Below are positions 51,999-60,434 of a stretch of 64,000 bases of DNA, one piece after another (within the stretch, counting starts at the first letter, position 1; each line of letters opens with the position of its first letter). The stretch is taken from positions 186,001-250,000 of the forward strand of contig FWXP01000004.1 of the NCBI GenBank assembly GCA_900176545.1, read 5' to 3'. A program made the translations under genes and the position numbers. The notes beneath the pieces are model-generated. The model saw only the letters and a list, made by a program, of their open reading frames with translations, was not told the DNA's origin and made no database searches. Source of the stretch: Oscillospiraceae bacterium. GTDB taxonomy: Bacteria > Bacillota > Clostridia > Saccharofermentanales > Saccharofermentanaceae.

Positions 51999-52270
51999 AT
52001 GAATAATGGTAATAATTCAGGAAAGAGGCATACGATCCCGTACGTGATCGTTGCCGTATTGGTGGTTCCTTTATGTATAGCGGAAGAGCATATGTCCTTG
52101 AAGTAGGATTCAGGTCGACGTTGAATGTCGATGTTGATAACTTCTCGGATTACTATGTCGGATCCCCCGCGAAGGGTCTGGTGGTGCGTATCATCTGGGG
52201 CCTGATATTCTCGGCGCCTGCGCTTGCGATCCTTATAGGTGTCCTTTTACAGGGATTAGGAATGTTATAA
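51999..52270 (+). pseudogene. Small two-helix membrane protein gene with apparent frameshift
   Basis: ATG 51999 opens a frame encoding a hydrophilic start and a membrane helix (IPYVIVAVLVVPL), which then runs to a stop near 52105. A second frame from about 52073 (shifted by one base) continues with a plausible soluble part and a C-terminal helix (IIWGLIFSAPALAILIG). Joined at the GGTTCCTTTATG region they give one natural two-helix protein of about 90 residues. Either an inactivating frameshift, a sequencing error, or programmed shifting. The rest of the 51976-52328 gap holds only the promoter at 52286. Confidence 0.45.
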
Positions 52271-52284
52271 CAAGGCGCAGTGAG

Positions 52285-52293
52285 TGTTATAAT
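52285..52293 (+). promoter_or_regulatory. Extended -10 promoter of the panE-like gene
   Basis: TGTTATAAT, 36 bp before ATG 52329, with a weak TTATAA 17 bases upstream. Confidence 0.5.
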
Positions 52294-52328
52294 CTCCGTA
52301 TCAGAAATGACATAACGGAGAGCAGAAC

Positions 52329-53279
52329 ATGAAGGTACTCGTAATAGGAACAGGTGCAGTAGGATGTGCGGTGGCAATAGCTGCCGCTGATGCCGGCATG
52401 GAGACTGCGGTCCTTGCCAGAACAAAGACTGCGGAATATATACGTAATCACGGATTAAAGCGAACAGGCATATTCGGTGAGAAGGAGATCTCTCCCGAGC
52501 GTATCGCCGTATACGAAGATTACGATCAGATCCCTTCAGGATTCGACTATGTCGCAGTAGCATCCAAGACCATGGCTAATAGTTCGGTAGCGGATGCACT
52601 GGCTTCCCACAGAGATATCCTTGGCAGCAACGGACGTATCGTTCTATTCCAGAACGGTTGGGGCAACGATGAACCTTATCTTGTTCATTTCCCTGCATCT
52701 CAAGTATTCAATGCCAGAGTAATAACGGGATTCGAGAGGACTGAGCCCGGCATTACCAAGGTTACGGTTCACACAGCTCCTATCCTTCTCGGTTCCTTGC
52801 ACGGAGAGTCCATAAAGGAGCTGGAACCTCTGGCCAATGCCATCAACGATTCAGGTATCCCGTCAGAGACTTCGGATCAGCTGGAGGAAGCGCTCTGGGC
52901 TAAGATGCTCTATAACACGACTCTTAATCCCTTAGGTGCGATCCTTGACATGAGCTATGGTGAACTGGCAGCAACAGAGCATATCGTGGATATAATGAAT
53001 GATCTTATCAAGGAGACATTTGCGGTAATAGATGCCGCAGGCTATAAGACATTCTGGAAGACTCCCAAGGAGTACATGGATGTATTCTACGGTAAGCTCG
53101 TTCCCGATACTGTCGCACACAGAGCATCCACATTGCAGGATATCGAGAAGCGTCAGAAGACAGAGATCGATACGCTTAACGGATGCGTTCAGAAGCTCGG
53201 AAGAAAGTACGGTGTCAAGACTCCCACTCACGATATGATCGTTGAGATGATAAAGGGTATAGAAGATATCCGCTGCTAA
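52329..53279 (+). CDS. panE: 2-dehydropantoate 2-reductase (ketopantoate reductase family)
   Basis: 316 residues. An N-terminal NADP-binding Rossmann motif VIGTGAVGCAVA (about 5-16), QNGWGNDE, and the C-terminal helical domain with WAKMLYNTTLNPLGA (catalytic Lys). The enzyme reduces ketopantoate to pantoate in CoA biosynthesis. panB, panC and panD are not in the window, so a related 2-keto acid substrate is possible. The gene has its own extended -10 promoter. Confidence 0.82.
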   Translation: MKVLVIGTGAVGCAVAIAAADAGMETAVLARTKTAEYIRNHGLKRTGIFGEKEISPERIAVYEDYDQIPSGFDYVAVASKTMANSSVADALASHRDILGSNGRIVLFQNGWGNDEPYLVHFPASQVFNARVITGFERTEPGITKVTVHTAPILLGSLHGESIKELEPLANAINDSGIPSETSDQLEEALWAKMLYNTTLNPLGAILDMSYGELAATEHIVDIMNDLIKETFAVIDAAGYKTFWKTPKEYMDVFYGKLVPDTVAHRASTLQDIEKRQKTEIDTLNGCVQKLGRKYGVKTPTHDMIVEMIKGIEDIRC

Positions 53280-53296
53280 GTGATACAGGAGATAAG

Positions 53297-53719
53297 ATGA
53301 TCAGATATACGGAAGATATCACCCCTGAAGAGTATATGGATCTTCGAAGGGTAGTAGGCTGGGTGGAGTTCCCTCTGGAGGAAGCCAAGGCCTGCATAGA
53401 TAATGCTTATATGGTCCGCTGCGTAAGAGACGGCGACAGGGCTGTAGGTGTTGTCAGGCTCCTCTGGGACGGGGGCTATATCGCATTTCTCTCGGATGTT
53501 ATCGTCTCTCCCGAATACCAGGGGCAGGGGATAGGACGGAATCTTGTGCAGCTGTGTATCGATAAGCTTCGTGCTGACATGAAGCCGGGTTACAAAGTGA
53601 AGCTTACCTTGAATTCCGCTAAGGGCAAGGAGCTCTTCTACGAGAAGTTTGGCTTTAAGGTGCGCCCCAATGAAGATGCGGGCCCTGCTATGGATCAGTG
53701 GTTTATCGCAAATGAATAA
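53297..53719 (+). CDS. GNAT-family N-acetyltransferase
   Basis: 140 residues with motif A VIVSPEYQGQGIGRNLVQ (about 73-90) and the closing YEKFGFKVRPN. Starts 17 bases after the panE-like gene. The last eight bases overlap the methyltransferase gene (ATGAATAA). The acceptor is unknown. Confidence 0.9.
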   Translation: MIRYTEDITPEEYMDLRRVVGWVEFPLEEAKACIDNAYMVRCVRDGDRAVGVVRLLWDGGYIAFLSDVIVSPEYQGQGIGRNLVQLCIDKLRADMKPGYKVKLTLNSAKGKELFYEKFGFKVRPNEDAGPAMDQWFIANE

Positions 53720-54470
53720 TGATCTTCTTTTCTACAACGAATATGAGAATTTCTATTCCATGGCGAAGGCCTCTTCTGCCTTTAAGCATTTCTGCGAGAA
53801 GGCATTCGGTAAGGATCTTTCCCAGGACGGATTCAGTGACATAAGTCAGATCGATCGCATCCTGCCGTATATCCCTTCGGATGGTTCGGCACACGTCCTT
53901 GATATAGGCTGCGGTAACGGCAAGGCATTAGGATATATACAGGCGATGACGGGAGCGTATATCCACGGCTTCGATTATTCCCATAATGCAATAGAGACGG
54001 CAAGGAGCCTTTTCCCTGACAGGAGCGAGTTCATAGAAGGCTGTATAGGCGAGGTGGATTATCCCGCAGAGCATTTCGATGCGATAGTGTCTATGGACAG
54101 CATGTATTTTGCTCCCGATATGGCGGCCTTTGTAGAGCAGATATTGAAGTGGCTCAAGAAGGGCGGCACATTCGTTGCTCTCTATCAGGAAGGGGATGTC
54201 ATGCCTAAGACTGAAGACAAGGATACAACCGTTCTTGCGAAGATATTAGCTTCCCGTGGCATACCTTATGAATGCCTGGATATCACGAGAGAGTCCTACG
54301 ATCTGCTCCTCAGGAAAAGATCAGCTGCTATATCCCTTAAATCTGAATTCTCTGCTGAAGGTAACTCCGACTGGTACGAGATGCTCCTGGCGCAGACAGA
54401 ATATGCCAACAGGCTTTATCCTGAATACTCGGCTGAACTTGCCAGATATATCTATGTAGTCAGGAATTGA
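53712..54470 (+). CDS. Class I SAM-dependent methyltransferase
   Basis: 252 residues from ATG 53712; the open frame extends further upstream only within the GNAT gene. Motif I is VLDIGCGNGKALGYI (about 60), with the acidic residue at the end of strand 2 in HGFDYSHNAIE and motif IV FDAIVSMDSMYF. A small-molecule methyltransferase; the substrate is unknown. Overlaps the GNAT gene by eight bases and the convergent HAD gene by eleven. Confidence 0.88.
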   Translation: MNNDLLFYNEYENFYSMAKASSAFKHFCEKAFGKDLSQDGFSDISQIDRILPYIPSDGSAHVLDIGCGNGKALGYIQAMTGAYIHGFDYSHNAIETARSLFPDRSEFIEGCIGEVDYPAEHFDAIVSMDSMYFAPDMAAFVEQILKWLKKGGTFVALYQEGDVMPKTEDKDTTVLAKILASRGIPYECLDITRESYDLLLRKRSAAISLKSEFSAEGNSDWYEMLLAQTEYANRLYPEYSAELARYIYVVRN

Positions 54471-55053
54471 GCCTGTCTATGACGCTTTGGTAATTGCCGG
54501 TAAACTGCATTGCGTTCATGCCGGCCTTAATGGCACCTTGAGCATTCTCTTCGCGGTCGTCTACGAACAGGCAGTCGCTTCCCTTAAGACCGAACTTATC
54601 TAAGAACGTCTTATAGATCTCTACGTCAGGCTTTAGCATAAGATAGTCTGAGGAGACGAATACTCCGTCGAAGAAATCAAGGGGAAGGAACTTGGGAAAA
54701 TAATCGTAGAAGATGTCACTGGCGTTGGACAGGACATAGATACCGTGTCCGTCCTGCTTTACCTTCTCACAGAATTCCCTGGCGCCTTTAAGAGGCTTCA
54801 TGCAGATGGACCATCCGTCGACGCATTTCCTTAAGTCATCGTGGTATTTTTCCGGGATCCTGTCTTTGACGGCGTCGAACTTATCCCTGTCTTTTATCTC
54901 GCCCTTGTCGCTCATGAGCCACTCGTGGCTGTCGAAGAGCTCGCGTCTTATAAGTTCCTTCTCTTCTTCGGAGGAACATACCATATCCATTATCACGTCA
55001 GGGTTGAAGTCCAGAAGGACATTACCCATATCCAGTACTACGTTCTTGATCAT
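54460..55053 (-). CDS. HAD hydrolase, subfamily IA
   Basis: 197 residues. Motif I is VLDMGNVLLDF (Asp nucleophile; the Asp+2 position is Gly-Asn, as in the epoxide hydrolase-like/YihX group), motif II YVLSNASD, motif III Lys in LMLKPDVEIY, and motif IV FVDDREENAQGA. Probably a phosphatase for a small sugar phosphate, similar to YihX. The end overlaps the methyltransferase gene. Confidence 0.88.
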   Translation of the reverse strand: MIKNVVLDMGNVLLDFNPDVIMDMVCSSEEEKELIRRELFDSHEWLMSDKGEIKDRDKFDAVKDRIPEKYHDDLRKCVDGWSICMKPLKGAREFCEKVKQDGHGIYVLSNASDIFYDYFPKFLPLDFFDGVFVSSDYLMLKPDVEIYKTFLDKFGLKGSDCLFVDDREENAQGAIKAGMNAMQFTGNYQSVIDRLNS

Positions 55054-55136
55054 ATCCGATTCTCCATTTCTTCTTCCACATGATTATATACAACAGGGTT
55101 TCCGTTGAACAGGATAGAGCCTTGATTGCCGCAAAA

Positions 55137-55145
55137 TGTTATAAT
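55137..55145 (+). promoter_or_regulatory. Extended -10 promoter element
   Basis: TGTTATAAT, 27 bp before ATG 55172. Confidence 0.5.
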
Positions 55146-55171
55146 CTTGAAGGAGAGGGGGATATGTTGTT

Positions 55172-56440
55172 ATGGGATACAGTTTTTTCAAGATAACAAG
55201 TCTTCAGAAGCCTTTCAGGGACAAGCTTGCTACTTTCGTAAATACGCTCGGTTCAGCTATAAGGGACGGCAAGACGATAAGCTTCGCAGATAACGACATA
55301 GGTCACGTGCTGCAGCTTCAGAATGAGAGGCTCAAGAAGAAGGGCCTTGTCATGGACTACGAGGTATACGACAGGGATAAGAAACGTCATGCCACGGTCG
55401 GTTCGCAGTGGCAGGATGCTCACTACCAAAGCTATGTATGTCACGAGCAGTATGGCGTTAAGAGGAGGATAACAAAGAACGGTCAGAAGATCTATTCCGA
55501 CAATAAGCGCAACATCCTCTATACGACGATAACCGATGTTACAAACGGCGTTCATCCTGACGGCGAGACTATATGCTGCCCTAACTGCGGCAGTGTAAGT
55601 ACCATAGCGGAACTTCAGGGAGGATGCCCTTCCTGCGGTACCAGATACAAGATGGATGATCTCTTTCCCAAGGTCACGGGATACTATTTTCTCGAGGACG
55701 TGGCGATAGCCGGCACCGAGCATATAAAGGGCATCGCGATAGGCGCGGGCATCGCATATGTCTTTAATTTCTTTATCATGCTCATTTCATTGTTGATAAG
55801 CGGCGAAGGAAGTTTTCTCAAGGTAATACTCGGTATGGTAGTATTGGTGCCTCTCTCGATCTTCTTAGGCTATGTCTTATTTTCCATCTTCATGATGGTG
55901 CGACTGATCGCAGTAGGTTCGTCGCAGTCATCAGGCAAGTGGGGTACTATCGGTTCCAGGAATAAGTTCGAGCAGAAGATGAAGACCGTATGTCCAGAGT
56001 TCTCCTATGAGTATTTTACTTCCAAGGCGATATCGCTTATAAAGGCTGCGATCTATTCGGAGAACGAGCAGGAACTCATGTTCTACAAAGGCGGACCGTT
56101 GGACCCTGTATTCAAGGATGTTATCGATCTTAACTTCGGAGCGGCTCTTGGCATCGACAGCTTTACGGTGGAAAACGGCATCGTTACCGTTACAGCGAAG
56201 GCTTACTTCGATGTTCTCTACGCTACAGATAACGGAATAAAGTTCCAGCGTGATATGTTCGGAGCCGTATTCAGGAGAAGGATCGACATTCCCGTCGATA
56301 TGGGTTTCTCCATGACCAAGATACAGTGTCCGACATGCGGAAGTTCATTTAACGCCATGAAGAACAAGGTCTGTCCGTACTGCGGCAATGTATACGATAT
56401 AGAATCCAAGGACTGGGTACTTGTAAGACTTGAGCGATAA
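55172..56440 (+). CDS. Zinc-ribbon membrane protein with Tim44-like domain
   Basis: 422 residues. A soluble N-terminal part (1-125), a zinc ribbon (CCPNCGSVSTI...GCPSCGT, about 130-155), two membrane helices (about 190-250), a Tim44/NTF2-like domain (about 265-375), and a C-terminal zinc ribbon (CPTCGSSF...CPYCGNVYD). Tim44-like domains bind membranes or proteins. The next gene encodes another zinc-ribbon membrane protein 24 bases later, so they probably act together. Function unknown. Confidence 0.78.
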   Translation: MGYSFFKITSLQKPFRDKLATFVNTLGSAIRDGKTISFADNDIGHVLQLQNERLKKKGLVMDYEVYDRDKKRHATVGSQWQDAHYQSYVCHEQYGVKRRITKNGQKIYSDNKRNILYTTITDVTNGVHPDGETICCPNCGSVSTIAELQGGCPSCGTRYKMDDLFPKVTGYYFLEDVAIAGTEHIKGIAIGAGIAYVFNFFIMLISLLISGEGSFLKVILGMVVLVPLSIFLGYVLFSIFMMVRLIAVGSSQSSGKWGTIGSRNKFEQKMKTVCPEFSYEYFTSKAISLIKAAIYSENEQELMFYKGGPLDPVFKDVIDLNFGAALGIDSFTVENGIVTVTAKAYFDVLYATDNGIKFQRDMFGAVFRRRIDIPVDMGFSMTKIQCPTCGSSFNAMKNKVCPYCGNVYDIESKDWVLVRLER

Positions 56441-56463
56441 GCAGGATAAGGGGGATACCTTAG

Positions 56464-57603
56464 ATGAAGTGTGCTAACTGCGGAAGTGATATGAGATACG
56501 ATGTGTCTGTCATGGGTCTTGTCTGCGATTACTGCGGAGCCGTGAAGAACCTTCCCAAACCTGAAGATGAGCAGCTCATAGGAGATATGGACTTCGGCAC
56601 GGCTATAAGAGGTGCCGCTGCTGACTGGGGTGTATCCAGAAGGCCTGTTGAATGTAAGAGTTGCGGCGCGCAGATGTTCTATTCTCCCGATCAGATGTCA
56701 GGCATCTGTCCTTACTGCGGTTCGTCCGTAGTCGTATCAGGAGAAGAGGCAGACCTTGGTATGGCACCGAATGCTATCATCCCGTTCTCCATGACAAGAG
56801 AAGAGATAGCGGCCAGATTCTACAGATGGAACAAGTTTGCATTCTGGTCTCCCGAGAAGTTCAGGAAGGGCAAGGTCCTTGAGAATCTCGTACCAATATA
56901 TATCCCTTACTGGACTTTCGAAGCGGATACCGTGACAACGTATACAGGAAGATTCGGATATACAAGTGAAGTCGGGGAATCCACAAAGACCAACTGGTAT
57001 CAGAAGAACGGCGTAGTCGAGAAGCATATCGAAGGGATAAGCACCTGTGCCAGCAAGAAGTTCCGTGATGATCGTATGCTGAATTCTGTTATCTCATTCA
57101 AGGACAGTGACCTTATAGAGTATTCGCCTGATGTCCTCGCGGGTATGGCCGCGGAAGTATATACAGTCGGAGTGGACGATGCGTGGAATGCGGTCAAGAC
57201 GAAGGCTCTCAGGAAGAGATTGATGTCGGCAGTCTCCGAGAACGAGCACGCTGATCACTGTGAAGACCTTAAGTGCTCCACGGAGTATTCCAATATAAGG
57301 TTCAGATATGTCCTGGTTCCCGTGTGGCTCGCAGGTGCAAGGTATAAAGGAAAAATCTACAACGTAGTCGCCAGCGGACACAATGGTCTGGGTAAATGTT
57401 CAAGACCTTTATCGGTAGCCAAGTGCGTGTGGACACCCATCCTGATGCTGGCGTTCCTGATAGTTGGTGCGATATTGGGATTGGGACCTCTGTTCTTCGG
57501 ATTGCTCATGATGGCGATCATGGCCGGATTTATCATTTACATAGTCTCGTTCTTTGCGGCTTTTGCAGATCAGAGGGAAAACGACAGGAAAAAGAGAAGA
57601 TGA
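56464..57603 (+). CDS. Zinc-ribbon membrane protein (TFIIB-type ribbons)
   Basis: 379 residues. Two N-terminal zinc ribbons (CANCGSDM...CDYCGA and CKSCGAQM...CPYCGSS, residues about 3-95) precede a beta-rich domain with PYWTFEADT and a conserved Cys/Asp/Trp pattern (about 130-300), then two C-terminal membrane helices (about 318-365). Similar proteins in Clostridia are often labelled as replication-restart or TFIIB-type ribbon proteins, but this layout does not support a helicase role. Overlaps the next gene at ATGA. Confidence 0.75.
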   Translation: MKCANCGSDMRYDVSVMGLVCDYCGAVKNLPKPEDEQLIGDMDFGTAIRGAAADWGVSRRPVECKSCGAQMFYSPDQMSGICPYCGSSVVVSGEEADLGMAPNAIIPFSMTREEIAARFYRWNKFAFWSPEKFRKGKVLENLVPIYIPYWTFEADTVTTYTGRFGYTSEVGESTKTNWYQKNGVVEKHIEGISTCASKKFRDDRMLNSVISFKDSDLIEYSPDVLAGMAAEVYTVGVDDAWNAVKTKALRKRLMSAVSENEHADHCEDLKCSTEYSNIRFRYVLVPVWLAGARYKGKIYNVVASGHNGLGKCSRPLSVAKCVWTPILMLAFLIVGAILGLGPLFFGLLMMAIMAGFIIYIVSFFAAFADQRENDRKKRR

Positions 57604-57920
57604 TCACAGTAAATCTATACTACAAAGGAACAAACGGTAGCGCACGGGCTTTTGCAGAAGAGATGGAAAAGTCAGGTATAGCAGATGCGATAAGAGCTGA
57701 GAAAGGTAATCTCAGATATCAGTATTTTATCCCGATGGATGATCCTGAGACGGTGCTCCTTATCGACTCCTGGGTCGACCAGAAAGCGATAGACGAGCAC
57801 CATGCATCTCCTATGATGGGGCAGCTTGCGGCTCTTCGTGATAAGTGCGATCTTCATATGACCATAGAGCGATTCGTAAGTGACGAATATGAAGCTGACC
57901 GTAAATACATAAGGGAGTAA
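57600..57920 (+). CDS. ABM-domain monooxygenase-like protein
   Basis: 106 residues from ATG 57600, whose ATGA overlaps the stop of the upstream gene; the longer frame upstream is a shadow of that gene. A single ABM-type ferredoxin-like domain (antibiotic biosynthesis monooxygenase superfamily) with the helix-closing segment DSWVDQKAIDEHHASPMM, which contains the conserved His. Members oxidise aromatic substrates or degrade haem; the substrate is not known here. Confidence 0.82.
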   Translation: MITVNLYYKGTNGSARAFAEEMEKSGIADAIRAEKGNLRYQYFIPMDDPETVLLIDSWVDQKAIDEHHASPMMGQLAALRDKCDLHMTIERFVSDEYEADRKYIRE

Positions 57921-57949
57921 ATGCGTAAGGGGAAACTTAATAACGATAT

Positions 57950-58765
57950 ATGGAAAGAATAGATGAAGTATATGAGTTCTATAACGGCGGCGCTGAGATA
58001 GGACGATTGGAGCGCGGACTTGGTGTAGTTGAGTTCGATCGTTCCAAGGAGATCATCGGAAGATATCTTGTGGGGACAATGAGCATCTGTGACATCGGAG
58101 GCGGAATCGGTATGTATTCCGACTGGCTCGCAGGGCTGGGACACGATGTGACTCTTGTCGAGCTTGCTCCTACTGCAGTTCAGTATGCCGAAGAACATAT
58201 GACTTCTTCCTACAGAGCGATGGTCGGCGATGCCCGTGAACTTGACCTTCCTGATAAGAGCTTTGACATGGTCCTTCTGATGGGTCCTTTGTATCACCTG
58301 ATGAACAGGGAAGACAGACTTATTGCACTTTCTGAAGCGAGGCGAGTGCTCAAGAGCAGTGGCATCCTTATCGCTGCAGGGATCTCCAAGTTCAGTTCCG
58401 CGACATGGGCCCTGTCGGTCTACGGTAACGGAGTCGACTTCATAGATGACGATATCTATATGGATATGCTCCGTGAAGAGATAGGAAGCGGTAGGCACAT
58501 AAGACCCGAGAAGTATCCTTATATATTATCCAATGCATACTTTCACACGATAGACGGCTTAAGATCTGAAGTAGAGGATGCCGGATTCGAGATAAGTGAG
58601 AGTGTAGCTGTTGAAGGCTGCTCATGGATCACGCCTGATATCGCGCAGAAGTGGTCTGATGGTAATAGAAGATCTCGCATCCTGGAGCTTATCAGAGCTA
58701 CAGAACATGAAGAGACTTTAATGGGCATGAGTCCTCACTTCCTGGTGTGTGCCCGCATGAGATGA
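57950..58765 (+). CDS. Class I SAM-dependent methyltransferase
   Basis: 271 residues. Motif I is ICDIGGGIGMYSDWLA (about 46-60), then VTLVELAPTAVQYAEEH (acidic SAM-ribose residue) and FDMVLLMGPLYHL (motif IV/V). Typical of small-molecule methyltransferases. Starts 30 bases after the ABM gene, but its substrate cannot be linked to it. Confidence 0.88.
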   Translation: MERIDEVYEFYNGGAEIGRLERGLGVVEFDRSKEIIGRYLVGTMSICDIGGGIGMYSDWLAGLGHDVTLVELAPTAVQYAEEHMTSSYRAMVGDARELDLPDKSFDMVLLMGPLYHLMNREDRLIALSEARRVLKSSGILIAAGISKFSSATWALSVYGNGVDFIDDDIYMDMLREEIGSGRHIRPEKYPYILSNAYFHTIDGLRSEVEDAGFEISESVAVEGCSWITPDIAQKWSDGNRRSRILELIRATEHEETLMGMSPHFLVCARMR

Positions 58766-58921
58766 TATAGATCGGATTCTCCACCGGACTCTCCCTTTTA
58801 GGTCAAGTGGAGACATGGGAATGCGCTTAAGCTCAAATTAAGGTTCACACAATAATGCCTTAAAGCGATTAATGTTCCTTTTCCGTATAGTTAAGTCACA
58901 AAGCGGATAGGAGCAATTGAT

Positions 58922-59773
58922 ATGAGAACAGAAAAGAACAACATCTTAAGAGCAATAGGGATCTTTATGCTGTGCCTGCTGGTGCACGGTGCAGAGGTAT
59001 TCTTCATAAGAACAGATGAGACTATCTTTGCAGAGTGCTTCATCAATAAGGTCTTCGGAATAATCGTACTCTTCGTGGCACTTAAGTTATGGCATAAGTC
59101 ATGGCGCGATATCGGATTCAAGAGCGAGAGCCTTATCAGGAACTGCGCCAAGGGCTTTGGAATATGCGCACTCTTCTATACATTAGGTTTTGTAGCTGAG
59201 TTCATCCTTCTTGCACTTCAGGGCAACCCCGGACATATGGAATTCTTCGTGACGGGCTTCTCGCTCACGGGTAATGTAGTTAAGCAGACAGGTATCGGAT
59301 TCGTCCTTATGTGCATCGGTTTTAACATCATAAACGTATGGATGGAGGAAGGACTCTTCAGGGGATTCTTCATTACGTATCTGAAGGAGAAGGTATCACC
59401 GAGAACTGCACTTCTGATCGCGGCTTTCCTCTTCGGTATATGGCATCTCGTAACACCCATGAGGAGCGTAGCTGACGGAGAGATGACTCTTCCCACATTT
59501 GCAGTAATGAGCATCGGTTATGTAGTGCTCTCTGCTCTTATGGGAATCAAGTGGGGCATGCTCTATGAGTACTCCGGAACCATCTGGATCGGTCTTGCAG
59601 ACCATTTCTTCAACAACTGTGTAGTAACGAATCTTCTTCATGTGGTAACGGCTACCGGTACTGATGAGATGCAGATCATGCGAGTTCTTATAGGTGAGCT
59701 CACATCCTTCGTGGCAGTCCTTGTATTCGTAAGAAGGCGAAAGGCGATAGCTTCCAAGGCTCATATAGTATAA
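58922..59773 (+). CDS. CPBP-family intramembrane metalloprotease
   Basis: 283 residues with about eight membrane helices. The Abi/CPBP motifs are present: EEGLFRGF (Glu-Glu-x-x-x-Arg, about 147), FGIWHLVTP (Phe-x-x-x-His, about 175), and ADHFFNN (His-x-x-x-Asn, about 235). Relatives include Rce1 (CAAX proteases) and bacteriocin-immunity proteins. No bacteriocin gene is seen nearby. Confidence 0.9.
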   Translation: MRTEKNNILRAIGIFMLCLLVHGAEVFFIRTDETIFAECFINKVFGIIVLFVALKLWHKSWRDIGFKSESLIRNCAKGFGICALFYTLGFVAEFILLALQGNPGHMEFFVTGFSLTGNVVKQTGIGFVLMCIGFNIINVWMEEGLFRGFFITYLKEKVSPRTALLIAAFLFGIWHLVTPMRSVADGEMTLPTFAVMSIGYVVLSALMGIKWGMLYEYSGTIWIGLADHFFNNCVVTNLLHVVTATGTDEMQIMRVLIGELTSFVAVLVFVRRRKAIASKAHIV

Positions 59774-59806
59774 TCCCTTCTATATTGGGAATGAGGGATA
59801 TATGAC

Positions 59807-60370
59807 ATGACGGATAAGCTTACAGGAAGAAGGCCGGTACTCATAACGGGAGCCATATATACTGTCGCGGCACTTCTGACCGTGATCTCAGCGTGGATCA
59901 CAGGACTTCACAGATATGATCTTAGTAACACCATATCGGAATATATAGCACTTAGTCCATGGACTGCGGTGATGTATCTTGTTAGTGCTGCGGTCATGGT
60001 GACCTTGATCTTTATCTATATCAAGAGAAGGCAGATGCCGAAGTACCGCAAGATCTTGTATGGTATCATATTCGCATGTGTCTTCGGATGTGCGCTGTTT
60101 CCTTGTAATTATGACTGGAGCAGGCTTACTACCGAGATCCATAACTATTTTGCCATAGGCCTTATGCTCGGAGTGACGATATCCTTCGTGATGTTGCTTA
60201 TAAAGGGCAGGACAAAGGCACAGAGGATACTCGGGATAGCAGGAGTATTATATGCAGCATACTTTATCGTCTGCTATCTGGTGATCGACTTAGAGTTCTT
60301 CTCGGATACGATCCTTATATGGGAGAACACGTTCATATATCTGCTGCTGGCAGAGCTCTTCATCGAGTAA
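59807..60370 (+). CDS. DUF998-like membrane protein
   Basis: 187 residues with six membrane helices. ISEYIALSPWTAVMYLVSA and the ALFPCNYDWS loop resemble DUF998 proteins. The family is uncharacterised. A TATAAT (59769) overlaps the stop of the preceding gene. Ends at a bidirectional terminator. Confidence 0.65.
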   Translation: MTDKLTGRRPVLITGAIYTVAALLTVISAWITGLHRYDLSNTISEYIALSPWTAVMYLVSAAVMVTLIFIYIKRRQMPKYRKILYGIIFACVFGCALFPCNYDWSRLTTEIHNYFAIGLMLGVTISFVMLLIKGRTKAQRILGIAGVLYAAYFIVCYLVIDLEFFSDTILIWENTFIYLLLAELFIE

Positions 60371-60376
60371 CAAAAG

Positions 60377-60413
60377 AATATCCCGGAAGCTCATGCGGGC
60401 TCCCGGGATATTT
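60377..60413. terminator. Bidirectional intrinsic terminator
   Basis: AATATCCCGG and CCGGGATATT form a 10-bp perfect stem, with internal GC pairing in the loop, between two convergent genes. Confidence 0.85.
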
Positions 60414-60434
60414 GTTATGTCGTTAATTATCTTA

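Noticed and set aside
57396-57599. N-terminal extension of the ABM protein
   Set aside because: This part lies inside the zinc-ribbon gene in another frame; ATG 57600 with the ATGA overlap is the natural start.
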